A stretch of 64,000 bases of DNA from Mesorhizobium sp. M1D.F.Ca.ET.043.01.1.1 (GTDB lineage Bacteria > Pseudomonadota > Alphaproteobacteria > Rhizobiales > Rhizobiaceae): positions 5,221,001 through 5,285,000 of the forward strand of contig NZ_CP034444.1 of assembly GCF_003952385.1 (NCBI RefSeq), read 5' to 3'. The first letter of the stretch is position 1; the number at the start of each line of letters is the position of its first letter. Under the pieces are notes generated by a model. That model did no database searches. It saw only the letters and a program-made list of their open reading frames with translations, and was not told the origin of the DNA. This document shows positions 33,713 to 42,550 of this stretch, piece by piece. The translations under genes and the position numbers were made by a program.

Positions 33713-34639
33713 TCAGACCGTCAGCACGACCTTGCCGATCGGCCGGGTTGCGAGGAAGGCATGGGCGGCGCCCGCCTGATCGAGCGGGAAGATTTTCGCT
33801 ACGTGGGGCGAGAGCTTCTTTCCCTCGACCAGCCTGGCGAGCTCGACCAGGCCGTCGCGGTCGGGGATGACCGAGATGCGCTCGACGCGAATGCCGCGCG
33901 CGCTGGCCTTCGCCCTGGTGGCGTCATGGACGTTGAGCAGCGAGACCAGCACGCCGCCGTCGCGCAGCGACTTCAGCGATTCGTCGGCGTGGTCGCCGCC
34001 AAACGGATCCAGGACCAGATCGACATTGCCGGCCTTCCCGGTGAAATCGTCCCTGGTGTAGTCGATGACCTCATCGGCGCCGAGCGAACGCACGAAATCG
34101 AGCTTGTCCGGGCTGGCGGTCGAGACGACATAGGCGCCCAACGCTTTGGCGATCTGCACCGCCAGATGGCCGACGCCGCCGGCGCCGGCATGGATCAGCG
34201 CGCGCTGACCGGATTGCAGGCGGCCCTGCCGGACAAGGCCTTGCCAGGCGGTGAGGCCGGCAAGCGGTAGCGCCGCCGCATGGGCATGATCGATGCCGGC
34301 GGGCTTGACGGCGATCTCGTCCGCCGGCGCTGCCGCGAGCTCGGCATAGGCACCGGCCTGTTTGGGAAAGCGTGGCATGCCGAACACCTCGTCGCCGACC
34401 TTGAAGGCGGTCACGCCGGCGCCCAGCGCCTCGACGGTTCCGGAAATATCCCAGCCGAGAATGAAGGTCGGCTCGCCAAGCAACGGGTAAAAGCCGCCGC
34501 GCACGGCGCCGTCGACAGGGTTGATGCCGGCCGCCTTGACGCGAACCAGCACCTCGCCAGGCTTGGGTGACGGATCAGCTTGTTCGGCGACAAAAAGGAC
34601 GTCGGGCCCGCCGACGGTGTTCTGGATAACGGCACGCAT
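33713..34639 (-). CDS. NADPH:quinone oxidoreductase-like MDR protein
   Basis: A 308-residue zinc-less medium-chain dehydrogenase/reductase. The ATG at 34639 follows AGGAGG, so it is preferred over one 24 bases upstream. The cofactor motif is AGAGGVGHLAVQIAKALG and the substrate domain contains GINPVDGAVRGG and GWDISGTVEALG. It probably reduces quinones or reactive carbonyls. It is divergent from an HxlR regulator, the usual pairing for electrophile-responsive control. Confidence 0.88.
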   Translation of the reverse strand: MRAVIQNTVGGPDVLFVAEQADPSPKPGEVLVRVKAAGINPVDGAVRGGFYPLLGEPTFILGWDISGTVEALGAGVTAFKVGDEVFGMPRFPKQAGAYAELAAAPADEIAVKPAGIDHAHAAALPLAGLTAWQGLVRQGRLQSGQRALIHAGAGGVGHLAVQIAKALGAYVVSTASPDKLDFVRSLGADEVIDYTRDDFTGKAGNVDLVLDPFGGDHADESLKSLRDGGVLVSLLNVHDATRAKASARGIRVERISVIPDRDGLVELARLVEGKKLSPHVAKIFPLDQAGAAHAFLATRPIGKVVLTV

Positions 34640-34676
34640 GGAAGCCTCCTGTTCGATTGGCATGCCGCTATCATTT

Positions 34677-34690
34677 GGATAGTAATATCC
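34677..34690. promoter_or_regulatory. Inverted repeat in the MDR/hxlR divergent promoter
   Basis: GGATA-GTAA-TATCC has 5-base inverted arms and lies in an AT-rich stretch (34670-34730) between the divergent genes. A plausible HxlR operator because these regulators usually bind between their own gene and the target. Confidence 0.5.
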
Positions 34691-34729
34691 TATTGTCTAG
34701 TATGTACCTTTTCTATATATAGGCACCTC

Positions 34730-35134
34730 ATGGATAGTGACGACAAATCCCCTTTCGGCTACGACGCTTTCCGCCGCACCTGCCCATCGCATACCGTGCT
34801 CGAGATGCTGGCCAGCAAATGGGTCTACTTGACCGTTTGCGCGCTGCGGCGCGGACGGATGCGCAATGGCGAGCTGGCGCGCAAGCTGGAGGGCATCACG
34901 CCGAAGATGCTGACCCAGACGCTGCGTGTGCTGGAGCGCGACGGCCTAGTCAGGCGCGAAGTGTTCCCGGTCATCCCGCCGCGGGTCGAGTATGAATTGA
35001 CCGAGCTTGGCCAGAATCTTGCGGAACTGCTCAGCCAGATCCGCTCCTGGGCGGAAGAGCATGCGCCCGACATCAAGGATGCCCGTGCCAGGGCATCGGC
35101 GGACCATCAGGACGATATGGCAATGCTGCCTTGA
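34730..35134 (+). CDS. HxlR family transcriptional regulator
   Basis: A 134-residue winged-helix protein starting at the ATG at 34730. CPSHTVLEMLASKWVYLTV has the conserved Cys and Trp of HxlR/YodB regulators, and ELARKLEGITPKMLTQTLRVLERDGLV is the recognition helix and wing. The single N-terminal Cys may sense electrophiles or oxidants. Divergent from the MDR oxidoreductase, which it probably represses. Confidence 0.9.
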   Translation: MDSDDKSPFGYDAFRRTCPSHTVLEMLASKWVYLTVCALRRGRMRNGELARKLEGITPKMLTQTLRVLERDGLVRREVFPVIPPRVEYELTELGQNLAELLSQIRSWAEEHAPDIKDARARASADHQDDMAMLP

Positions 35135-35220
35135 CGCGGAAGCGCGGGCGGGAACAGGCCCGGCGCGGTCTCAAGGGCGATGCCGGAGGACCCCGGCGAT
35201 GGCGGCAAAGCGCGCTCGGC

Positions 35221-35598
35221 TCAGCCGATCATGGCGCTGCGGCCGCCCACTTCGGCGTCGCGGATCTTGCTGTCGCGCGATTCCAGCATCTCGGCCTTGG
35301 AAAGCTCCGCTTCAGCTTCGCCGAGTAATGATTCGGCCATGGTTCGCTGCTGGGCAAGGTCACCCTGGGAGTTCCTGAGGTTGTCGCGGCGCAGGCGTGC
35401 CGCCTTGGCGAAGGTCGGATAGGCAAAATGATTGATGTCGGTGATGCCGGCTTTTTTCTCTTCGGCGACGATCTGCGCCTCCAATTCGACGGCCATGCGT
35501 TCGAACTCGGCGATCATCATGTCCAGCTGCAACAGCTGGCGCCGCTTCTCATTCACCTGAAACTGCTTCAGCCGAACGAGGTTTTCACGTGACTTCAT
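35221..35598 (-). CDS. fliJ: FliJ-like flagellar export chaperone
   Basis: A 125-residue almost entirely alpha-helical coiled-coil protein (RLKQFQVNEKRRQLLQLDMM, ELEAQIVAEEKKAG, QQRTMAESLLGEAEAELSKAE), matching the FliJ proteins found beside ctrA in Rhizobiales. FliJ escorts flagellar substrates to the type III export ATPase. Divergent from ctrA over a 447-base region. Assignment rests on length, coiled coil and context more than on sequence motif. Confidence 0.75.
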   Translation of the reverse strand: MKSRENLVRLKQFQVNEKRRQLLQLDMMIAEFERMAVELEAQIVAEEKKAGITDINHFAYPTFAKAARLRRDNLRNSQGDLAQQRTMAESLLGEAEAELSKAEMLESRDSKIRDAEVGGRSAMIG

Positions 35599-36045
35599 GA
35601 CTCGGTACTCCGCAAACGCACATCTGCTTATCGTCCCATCGGCCTCGAAAGGCCCAAGCGTCGCCCGTTTCCCCCGGCTTTCCCCACTCTATGGGAAACA
35701 AACCCCTAAAGATTTTTGCCGGCGGTAACCATTCGTTTACGGGCATTGTTAATCATACGGGCGAGGACTTAAGGCCGGGTAAAAATTCCGGCAGCGGCGG
35801 GAAGCGCGGCCTGCGAGTCTCTGGAGTCACTTAGGCTGGCTTATTAATGTGGTACATGAGCAATTTGGGTCTACGATTCGTTATTAGATTCAAGTAGGTG
35901 TAGAAAGGGGTTAAAAATTCTGATATCGTGACCGACACGAAATTAGGATTTGTTAACCAGTCGGTGGCACCTTCTGTTCAGGCAATCACTGCTCCGGGTC
36001 CCGGACGGGCCGTGAAAGGGTCCGGCAGCAGAAAAGGGGAATGAA
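35599..36045. promoter_or_regulatory. ctrA/fliJ divergent control region
   Basis: A 447-base non-coding region. It contains three GANTC sites for CcrM methylation (35824, 35875, 35887). Candidate CtrA sites include TTAA-N7-TAAA at 35769-35783 and ATTA-N7-TTAAC at 35942-35957. A GTAA/TTAC pair also lies around 35725-35740. Such a combination is known from the Caulobacter ctrA promoters, where methylation state and CtrA itself control transcription. Exact promoter elements were not assigned. Confidence 0.55.
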
Positions 36046-36741
36046 ATGCGTGTTCTGCTGATTGAAGACGACAGTGCAACCGCACAGAGCATCGAGTTGA
36101 TGCTGAAATCGGAAAGCTTCAACGTCTATACGACCGACCTCGGCGAAGAAGGGGTCGATCTCGGCAAGCTCTACGACTACGACATCATCCTTCTCGATCT
36201 CAATCTTCCCGACATGTCGGGCTACGAGGTGCTGCGCACGCTTCGCCTCTCCAAGGTCAAGACGCCGATCCTGATCCTCTCCGGCATGGCCGGCATCGAG
36301 GACAAGGTGCGCGGCCTCGGTTTCGGCGCCGACGACTACATGACCAAGCCTTTCCACAAGGACGAGCTGGTGGCGCGCATCCACGCCATCGTGCGCCGCT
36401 CCAAGGGGCATGCCCAGTCGGTCATCACCACCGGCGACCTGGTGGTCAATCTCGACGCCAAGACGGTCGAGGTCGGCGGCCAGCGCGTGCACCTGACCGG
36501 CAAGGAATACCAGATGCTGGAGCTGCTCTCGCTGCGCAAGGGCACGACGCTGACCAAGGAGATGTTCCTCAACCACCTTTATGGCGGCATGGACGAGCCG
36601 GAACTGAAGATCATCGACGTCTTCATCTGCAAGCTGCGCAAGAAGCTCGACGCAGCGTCCGGCGGTCAGAACTATATCGAGACGGTGTGGGGCCGCGGCT
36701 ATGTGCTGCGCGAGCCGGAAGACATCCGCGTCAGTGCCTGA
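36046..36741 (+). CDS. ctrA: Cell-cycle master regulator CtrA
   Basis: A 231-residue OmpR-type regulator. The receiver domain (1-120) has EDD, phospho-Asp in [18 protein letters not shown], and Lys in [13 protein letters not shown]; the winged helix (about 130-225) contains [18 protein letters not shown] and [13 protein letters not shown], hallmarks of CtrA. AAAGGGGAATGAA precedes the ATG. CtrA receives phosphate from ChpT, which is encoded 0.7 kb away, and controls division, motility and envelope genes. It is followed by a strong hairpin terminator. Confidence 0.97.
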   Translation: MRVLLIEDDSATAQSIELMLKSESFNVYTTDLGEEGVDLGKLYDYDIILLDLNLPDMSGYEVLRTLRLSKVKTPILILSGMAGIEDKVRGLGFGADDYMTKPFHKDELVARIHAIVRRSKGHAQSVITTGDLVVNLDAKTVEVGGQRVHLTGKEYQMLELLSLRKGTTLTKEMFLNHLYGGMDEPELKIIDVFICKLRKKLDAASGGQNYIETVWGRGYVLREPEDIRVSA

Positions 36742-36758
36742 GCTAAGATCAGGAAAAT

Positions 36759-36796
36759 CAAACGAAAAACCCGGCTCCGGCCGGGTTTTTCGTTTG
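36759..36796. terminator. Bidirectional terminator between ctrA and the convergent receiver gene
   Basis: CAAACGAAAAACCCGGC and GCCGGGTTTTTCGTTTG form a perfect 17-base stem with loop TCCG. T-runs are provided on both strands, so it can end transcription of ctrA and of the convergent gene at 36820-37188. Confidence 0.92.
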
Positions 36797-36819
36797 CGCG
36801 AAAACTGCCGTCCGCGAGA

Positions 36820-37188
36820 TCAGGCGGCGATCTTCAGGACACGGAAGCTCTCGAGCAATTGCGCCCGATTGAACGGCTTCAGCAGATAGCCCTGGGCGCC
36901 GGCCCGCTTCGCCCGCATGATCGCGCCGACATCGACTTCGATCAGCGACACCAGGATCTGTGGCTTGACTGCAGCGTCCATGCTGCGGATGCGACGAATG
37001 AGATCCGCGGCCTGCATATCCGCCAACCCGCCGTCGACGACGACGACATCGGGCATATCGCTGGAGCAGATCTCGATGGCATCAAGGCCGGTGGCCGCTT
37101 CTATGACCACGATGTCCGAGCCGCCAAGGATCCGCTTTGCGACCTTCCTGATGACGCTCGAATCGTCCACGAACAGGCAGCGCTTCAT
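36820..37188 (-). CDS. Single-domain response regulator beside ctrA/chpT
   Basis: A 122-residue receiver starting at the ATG at 37188. Acidic pair in FVDDSSVIRKV, phospho-Asp in VVVVDGGLADM, Ser in ILVSLIEVD and Lys in YLLKPFNRAQ are all present. The sequence differs from CpdR and DivK (unusual GGLADMQ after the Asp). It lies between ctrA and chpT, so it may accept phosphate from ChpT or modulate its flow. No output domain. Confidence 0.85.
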   Translation of the reverse strand: MKRCLFVDDSSVIRKVAKRILGGSDIVVIEAATGLDAIEICSSDMPDVVVVDGGLADMQAADLIRRIRSMDAAVKPQILVSLIEVDVGAIMRAKRAGAQGYLLKPFNRAQLLESFRVLKIAA

Positions 37189-37421
37189 TTCCGGGTCCTC
37201 TTTGCCATCTGCCGAACCGGCAACCTCCGGTAACCTCAGGGCACCATAGGGCAATCTGGTAAAGAAGCCGAAAAGCCGTTAGGTAAAGTTTTTGCAAAGA
37301 GGCGTAAGGCGCGGTTTTTCAGCGCCAAGCCGACACTCCGGCAAGGGCGGACGTTGCTTCGTTTGCGCGGCAAGCGACAACATCGGCGAAAACAATACTT
37401 GGCCTGTTCTTGGCCTTTGCC

Positions 37422-38051
37422 TCATACCGCCGACAAAACGATCTCGTCCGCGGTCGCATGGATCGAGATCGTCATATTGGCCTCACGCGCCAGAAGCAGC
37501 GTGTAGTAGGGCTGGACCGAATGGGCGTCGATCGGCTCCTCGGGTTTGTGGCCGGAGTGCAGCTCGAGGAACTTCGGCGGCACGCGCAGCATCGGACCGC
37601 TGGCCGACAGCGAAAAACGCGGCTCGGTCTCCAGGTTCTCCAGAGTGACCACCAGCTTGCCGCCGCGCGGTATGGCCGCGTTGGCGACGAGAAGGAGATT
37701 GAGCAGCAGCTTGACCTTGTTCTTGGGAAGCAGCGCGCGGGCGCCGTTCCAGACCAGTTCCGGCTTCTCGTTCTTCAAGAAGGCGATGGCCACGGCCTCG
37801 GCGTCGCCGGTGTCGATCATCATGCCGGCCGAGCCGGCGGCGCCGAAGGCGATGCGGGCAAACTGCAGCCGCGCCGAAGCGTTCCTGGCGCTCTGGCGAA
37901 TCAGTTTCATGGCGTCTTCGTCGGCGCCGCCTTCATCGAGCAGTTCGAGACCGTTGTTTATGGCGCCGACCGGCGAAATGATGTCATGGCAGACGCGGCT
38001 GCACAGAAGCGCCGCCAGATCGGGGGCGGAGAGGGTGAAGAGCTCGGCCAT
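37422..38051 (-). CDS. chpT: Histidine phosphotransferase ChpT
   Basis: A 209-residue protein. The N-terminal helix-bundle carries the phospho-His in CSRVCHDIISPVGAINNGLE; the C-terminal half is a degenerate ATPase-like fold (NLLLVANAAIPRGGKLVVTLE). ChpT passes phosphate from the CckA kinase to CtrA and CpdR. It is encoded on the strand opposite ctrA, separated by the single-domain receiver. The length and the HD motif fit ChpT of Brucella and Sinorhizobium. Confidence 0.93.
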   Translation of the reverse strand: MAELFTLSAPDLAALLCSRVCHDIISPVGAINNGLELLDEGGADEDAMKLIRQSARNASARLQFARIAFGAAGSAGMMIDTGDAEAVAIAFLKNEKPELVWNGARALLPKNKVKLLLNLLLVANAAIPRGGKLVVTLENLETEPRFSLSASGPMLRVPPKFLELHSGHKPEEPIDAHSVQPYYTLLLAREANMTISIHATADEIVLSAV

Positions 38052-38392
38052 CGGAGAAATCCCTGCTGGTTCACATATTCATGGCCGAGCGTTTTCGCGC
38101 CCGCCACGCGAATCACGCTCTCTTCCAAGGCCTCTGAATACACAGCGCCCGCCCGTGCATCAACAAATCCGCGGCCACCGACGGCGAAAATGGCGCGTTC
38201 AGGCCGGGAAAACGAGGCTTGTGGACACCGTGTCGGGCCGCCAGCCTTCGAACCGCCATCTTCCTGCGCCAGCTTAATGGTTGAAAAAGGATTACGGCAT
38301 AGTTTGCCCGTGATAGTCATCTCGAAACGGCCGCCAAGAGCCGTAGGGGTACGAGGCGTCGGCGAAAGTGCTCCCTGACGGAGATTGGAAGC
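38052..38392. other. Divergent region between chpT and eipA
   Basis: A 341-base region that should carry both promoters. I see no convincing CtrA full site; TTAA at 38274-38277 lacks a good partner. No small gene was recognised. Confidence 0.35.
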
Positions 38393-38974
38393 ATGTTTTC
38401 CCGATTCTATGACCGGACATTCGTCCGCGTCCTCGCCATGACGATCGCCCTCATGGGCGCGCTCATTGTCTCAACCTCCGCGTCGCGGGCGCAGGAATAC
38501 ACCGCGCAGGAGATCGTCGATTCCGGCCACAAGTTCTTCGGCGCTACGTCCGGCGGTCTCGCCACTGTGGTCGAGAAGATCTTCGCGTCCTACGGCCTGC
38601 CCAACGGCTACCTGCTCGGCGAGGAAGGATCCGGCGCGCTGATCGGCGGCCTGACCTATGGCGAGGGCACGCTCTACACCAAGAACGCCGGCGACCATAA
38701 GGTGTTCTGGCAAGGCCCATCGCTCGGCTGGGATTTCGGCGGCGAAGGCTCGCGCGTGATGATGCTGGTCTACAATCTCGACGACATCAGCAGCCTCTAC
38801 AACCGCTTCGGCGGCGTCGCCGGTTCCGCCTATGTCGTGGCGGGCGTAGGCTTCAACGTGCTGCAGAGCAACAGGGTGCTCATCGTCCCGATCCGCACCG
38901 GCGTCGGCGCCCGGCTCGGCGTCAATCTCGGCTATCTGAAGCTTACGGAACGGGCGACCTGGAATCCGTTCTGA
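38393..38974 (+). CDS. eipA: Envelope integrity protein EipA (DUF1134)
   Basis: A 193-residue periplasmic protein. The signal peptide (residues 1-32; ALMGALIVSTSASRAQ) precedes a DUF1134 domain with AQEIVDSGHKFFGATSGGLA, FWQGPSLGWDFGGEGSR and YNRFGGVAGSAYVVAG. In Brucella EipA is needed for envelope integrity and is controlled by CtrA, which fits its position next to the CtrA cluster. The beta-barrel-like fold is known but its ligand is not. Confidence 0.9.
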   Translation: MFSRFYDRTFVRVLAMTIALMGALIVSTSASRAQEYTAQEIVDSGHKFFGATSGGLATVVEKIFASYGLPNGYLLGEEGSGALIGGLTYGEGTLYTKNAGDHKVFWQGPSLGWDFGGEGSRVMMLVYNLDDISSLYNRFGGVAGSAYVVAGVGFNVLQSNRVLIVPIRTGVGARLGVNLGYLKLTERATWNPF

Positions 38975-39104
38975 GCGGACAGGATTGTCACAACCGCCCG
39001 TTCGCGCCGCGGCATGCTCTTGCCGCGACGCTGGATTTCCGCCATGCCAAGGTGGCACAGTCGGGCATTGGCGGGTCGCCGCCTCGCATACGGAATAGTC
39101 CACC

Positions 39105-40253
39105 TTGGTCCAGTCGATCCTGTTCTTCGCACTCGGCTTCCTCTGCGCCGTCTTTCTGGTGTCGCTGATAGCGCCGGCCGTCTGGCGGCGCGCCGTCGTC
39201 CTGACGCGCAGGCGCCTCGAAGCCTCGATGCCGCTGACGCCTGCCGAGATCCTGGCCGAGAAGGACCGGGTCCGCGCCGAATTCGCCATGAACACGCGCC
39301 GGCTCGAGATGAACATCAAGAGCCTCAAGGAGAAGGTGGCCGAGCAACTGGTCGAGATCGGCCGCGGCAGCGAGGCCCTGAAGGGACTGGCGGTCGAGAA
39401 GAAGGACAAAAACCAGGCGCTATCCGATCTGCAGGCCAAGAACGCGGAGCTCAGGCAGCGCGGGGAGGAATTGCACAGGCTGTCGGAAAAGCTGGGGCAG
39501 ACGGAGCGCGCCCTGGAGAAGCGGGCGCTGGAGCTGCAAAAGCTGGAGCAGATGTACGACGACGCCAGCTTCTCTTCCTCGAACCGCCAGATCGAGCTCG
39601 TGGCCCGCGAATCGGAGCTGGACAAGCTCGCCAACGACATTGCGGTGCTGCGCAGCCAGCGCAAGGAAGCGGACCGGCGCAATCAGGAACTCGTCGCGGA
39701 AAGCAAAGCCGCCAGAGACACGCTCAAGGCGGAGAAGAAGCGGGCAACCGAGCTGGACAAGAAGCTCGAGCGGCTGCTTGCGACCCTTGCCGATCGCGAG
39801 GAGAAGCTCGACCGGCGCGAGAAGGAGCTGGCTAGGATGCGTGAACGCCCAAGCCAGGATCGCGCGGCAAACGGCGGAGCGCACCAGGCCGATCAAGGCG
39901 GCGGTGGCATCGACAAGGCCATCGCCAAGCTCGAAGGCGATCGCGAGCGGCTGGAGGCGAGGCTGACGGCGCTTGCGCGGGAAAACAAACGGCTCAAGAC
40001 CGATCTTGCCGTACTCGAAACGGCAAAGCCCGAACAGGCAGGCGATGCACGACGCGCCGGCGCGGCGCTTCGCGAACAGATGAACGAACTGGCGGCCGAG
40101 GTCGTCAATCTGACGATGAGGCTGGACGGGCCGGATTCGCCGATCGCCAAGGCCCTGGCGACCCCTCGCGAGGGGCGGCAGGACGTGGGTGAGCGCGGAA
40201 TTAGCCTCGCCGACCGCGTAAGGGCCCTGCAGAAGACCGACCCGACCAACTAG
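39105..40253 (+). CDS. Membrane-anchored coiled-coil protein, unknown function
   Basis: A 382-residue protein beginning at TTG 39105. There is one N-terminal membrane span (about 4-24, ILFFALGFLCAVFLVSLIAP), then almost continuous coiled coil from about 45 to 345, rich in Lys, Glu, Arg and Leu. The C-terminus ends in SLADRVRALQKTDPTN. It should sit at the inner membrane with a long rod in the cytoplasm. The family occurs widely in Rhizobiales next to eipA/ctrA genes, but no function is known to me. The weak ribosome site leaves the start uncertain. Confidence 0.75.
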   Translation: MVQSILFFALGFLCAVFLVSLIAPAVWRRAVVLTRRRLEASMPLTPAEILAEKDRVRAEFAMNTRRLEMNIKSLKEKVAEQLVEIGRGSEALKGLAVEKKDKNQALSDLQAKNAELRQRGEELHRLSEKLGQTERALEKRALELQKLEQMYDDASFSSSNRQIELVARESELDKLANDIAVLRSQRKEADRRNQELVAESKAARDTLKAEKKRATELDKKLERLLATLADREEKLDRREKELARMRERPSQDRAANGGAHQADQGGGGIDKAIAKLEGDRERLEARLTALARENKRLKTDLAVLETAKPEQAGDARRAGAALREQMNELAAEVVNLTMRLDGPDSPIAKALATPREGRQDVGERGISLADRVRALQKTDPTN

Positions 40254-40282
40254 TGCATTTGACCGTGTTACCGAAACGGCCA

Positions 40283-40353
40283 AACGCCCTATCTCCTTGT
40301 TTTTACGCAATTCCGACGGAAAACCGCTCACACTTTTCCTGGAATTGCTCTAA
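40283..40353. repeat. Rhizobial-type intergenic repeat, copy 1
   Basis: On the minus strand it reads TTAGAGCAATTCCAGGAAAA then GTGTGAGCGGTTTTCCG, closely matching 62235-62302 in the opposite orientation (about 80% by eye). Similar elements containing this motif are frequent between genes in Mesorhizobium and relatives. It sits between two convergent genes. Confidence 0.75.
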
Positions 40354-40387
40354 GCCAGCCGAGCGGCGGGCGGTGGTTGCGGCGCGG

Positions 40388-41185
40388 CTACCGTTTCGAG
40401 AAGTGATGCAGGGCGATGGCCGAGGCGGCTGCAACGTTCAGGCTGTCGAAGCCCTCCGCCATGCCGATCCGCACGGTCCGCAGGCGTTCGAGCAGTGCTT
40501 CGGGCAGGCCTTCGCCTTCAGTGCCGAGATAGAGCGCCAGCCGAGACGTTCTTTCCGCGGCGCGGATGTCGGTTTCGCCGCGTGGCGAGAGCGCAAGCTG
40601 GCTGAAGCCCAGCCGGTCAAGCGTTGCGGTCAAGCTCGAGGCGTCGCCGAAAGAGCCGACGGGAACCTTCAGCGCCGCGCCGACCGAAACGCGGATCGCC
40701 TTGCGGTAAAGCGGGTCGCAGCAGGTGGAATCCAGAAGCACGGCATCCGCGCCAAAGGCCGCGGCGTTGCGGAAGATCGAGCCGATATTGTCGTGATTGG
40801 ATATGCCGACCAGAACCACGACCAGCGCGCTTGCGGGCAGGGTTTCGAGCAGGGCTTCGGCGGATTGCGGACTGCTCCGAACGCCGATCGCCAATATGCC
40901 GCGATGCATATGGAAGCCCGCGATCCGGTCCATGACCGCACCGCCGGCGACATAGACCGGGAAATCGGCCGGCGCTTTGCGCAACACGCCTTCCAGGCCC
41001 GCCAGCCTGTTTTCCAGAATGAGGGCCGACTCCGCCGTGAAGCGTCCGGCCGATAGCAGGAGATCCAGCACCACCTTGCCTTCCGCGACGAAGCGGCCTT
41101 GCCGGCCGACGAGATCGCGCTCGCGGATGTCGAGATAGGCGGCGACGCGGGGATCGTGCGGGTCGTCGATGGGAATGAGGTTCAT
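40388..41185 (-). CDS. SPOUT (TrmH/SpoU) RNA 2'-O-methyltransferase
   Basis: A 265-residue protein with an N-terminal substrate domain (GRFVAEGKVVLDLLL) and a SPOUT domain showing motif 1 NHDNIGSIFRNAAAFG (catalytic Arg), motif 2 LYLGTEGEGLP and motif 3 MAEGFDSLNVAAASAIALHH, which form the knotted SAM site. It probably methylates a ribose in rRNA or tRNA. The exact nucleotide cannot be told from sequence. It is transcribed towards the coiled-coil gene. Confidence 0.92.
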   Translation of the reverse strand: MNLIPIDDPHDPRVAAYLDIRERDLVGRQGRFVAEGKVVLDLLLSAGRFTAESALILENRLAGLEGVLRKAPADFPVYVAGGAVMDRIAGFHMHRGILAIGVRSSPQSAEALLETLPASALVVVLVGISNHDNIGSIFRNAAAFGADAVLLDSTCCDPLYRKAIRVSVGAALKVPVGSFGDASSLTATLDRLGFSQLALSPRGETDIRAAERTSRLALYLGTEGEGLPEALLERLRTVRIGMAEGFDSLNVAAASAIALHHFSKR

Positions 41186-41240
41186 GCAAATCTCGCCGGC
41201 AAAAAATGCCAGCGAGGTAAGGCGCTTTGGAGAGCGCGGG

Positions 41241-41579
41241 TCAAGTGCCGGCGCGGCGCATCCTGTAGGCCATCTGGGATAGGTCGCCGTCGCCGAAAAT
41301 GCCTTCCAGCATGCGCAGCAGCTCGCGCACCGCGTCGGACTTGCAGGAATAGTAGATCATCTGGCGATCGCGGCGCGTCTCGACGAGATCGAGCGCTCTC
41401 AGCTTGGCCAGATGCTGCGACAGGGCGGACTGGCTCAACTGGACTTTCTCGGCGATGGCACCGACCGACATTTCGCCTTCGATCAGATAGCTGACGATCA
41501 GCAGCCGCTTTTCATTGCCCATGAGCGTCAGAAACGCGGCAGCCGATTCGGCGTTGGCGACTAGCTTGCTCGAGATCAT
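41241..41579 (-). CDS. ArsR-family regulator, NolR-like
   Basis: A 112-residue winged-helix protein. FLTLMGNEKRLLIVSYLIEGEMSVGAIAEKV, then LSQSALSQHLAKLRALDLVETRRDRQMIYYS, closely follow rhizobial NolR, a repressor of nodulation and other genes. No Cys metal-binding motif of classic ArsR is present. Whether this is the orthologous NolR or one of several paralogues (BigR type) cannot be decided without a tree. Confidence 0.85.
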   Translation of the reverse strand: MISSKLVANAESAAAFLTLMGNEKRLLIVSYLIEGEMSVGAIAEKVQLSQSALSQHLAKLRALDLVETRRDRQMIYYSCKSDAVRELLRMLEGIFGDGDLSQMAYRMRRAGT

Positions 41580-41742
41580 AGATCCCCCATGTTTTCTGGC
41601 TCATCCAGCCGCCATGGGGGCAATGGTGGCTGATTCCACGATGTTCAGGTCAGGAAGCGCCGTGAATCAGCGCTGCAACGAAAGGTAGATCATTTTATCT
41701 AAATCTCAAGAGTTGCTTTCGATCTAGAGCGATTAACTTTCG

Positions 41743-42522
41743 CTACTGTGCCTGGCCGGCGCCGCGTCCGGTCTTTGCCATCTCGACCAACACGGAGCGC
41801 AACTCGCGGGCAGCGCCCAACGGCTGCGGGAAGAAGACCCTGCACACGGCATCCGGCGAAGCCAGGTCCATGCCGTCGGCATCGAAGCCGGTGACGGTCC
41901 AGCCATCGCCCTCGGCCCGGCCGAAATGGCGCGCATAGATGCAAAGCGCATCGCCATGGTCGGCGTTCATGTGATCCAGCGCCGACTGTTCGCTGGCCGC
42001 GAGCTCGTCGACGATTGGGCCGCCGGTGGTCAGGTCGGCGCGATCCAGAAGATAGGCCTTGCCGAAGCCGCCATTCAGGCCGGCGCGCTCAGGCTCGAGC
42101 CGGAATATCGAGAAATCGCCGAGCCCGGCATAGAGCTTCGCCTTCGGATTGCGGTTGAGATAGCGCCGTTCGGCGCGGGCGTGATCGGCCGATCCACGTT
42201 CCAACCGCAGCGCCCGGCACACAAGGGCGATGCGCGGATGCGCGAGCGGATCGCCCTTGCCGGGTTCGCCAAGAAGCAGCGAGCAGCGCGGGTCGGCGAG
42301 AAGCGCGCCGGTATGTGCGGACAGCATCGAGACCAGGATCAGCGGCGCGCCGTCCATGTCGGTCGCCACGCCGACCCGACTTGCCAGCGGCGCGCCGGTG
42401 CCGGGCTCGATCACCGCCAGCGCGCCGAAGCGAGCCGAGCGGACCAGCGTCTTCGCCAGCCTGACGGCCTCGGCGTCGGTCTCGCGAATGACATCCTTCC
42501 TGGTCTCGGCCAAAGCGTTCAC
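41743..42522 (-). CDS. HugZ-like / pyridoxamine-phosphate-oxidase-fold protein
   Basis: About 259 residues from GTG at 42522, chosen because homologues start shortly before KDVIRETDAEA; an ATG at 42594 overlaps the upstream gene by 44 bases and is the alternative. The FMN-binding split-barrel (about 20-160) contains ARFGALAVIEPGTGAPLASR, CSLLLGEPGKGDPLAHPR and LNGGFGKAY. The C-terminal DUF2470-like part has AALDHMN-type sequence SALDHMNADHGDALCIYA. Relatives bind and degrade haem (HugZ) or bind flavin. Iron recycling is therefore possible but not shown. Confidence 0.8.
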   Translation of the reverse strand: MNALAETRKDVIRETDAEAVRLAKTLVRSARFGALAVIEPGTGAPLASRVGVATDMDGAPLILVSMLSAHTGALLADPRCSLLLGEPGKGDPLAHPRIALVCRALRLERGSADHARAERRYLNRNPKAKLYAGLGDFSIFRLEPERAGLNGGFGKAYLLDRADLTTGGPIVDELAASEQSALDHMNADHGDALCIYARHFGRAEGDGWTVTGFDADGMDLASPDAVCRVFFPQPLGAARELRSVLVEMAKTGRGAGQAQ

Positions 42523-42550
42523 CGCGATAAGGTGATTTCTGCCCTCCGGT

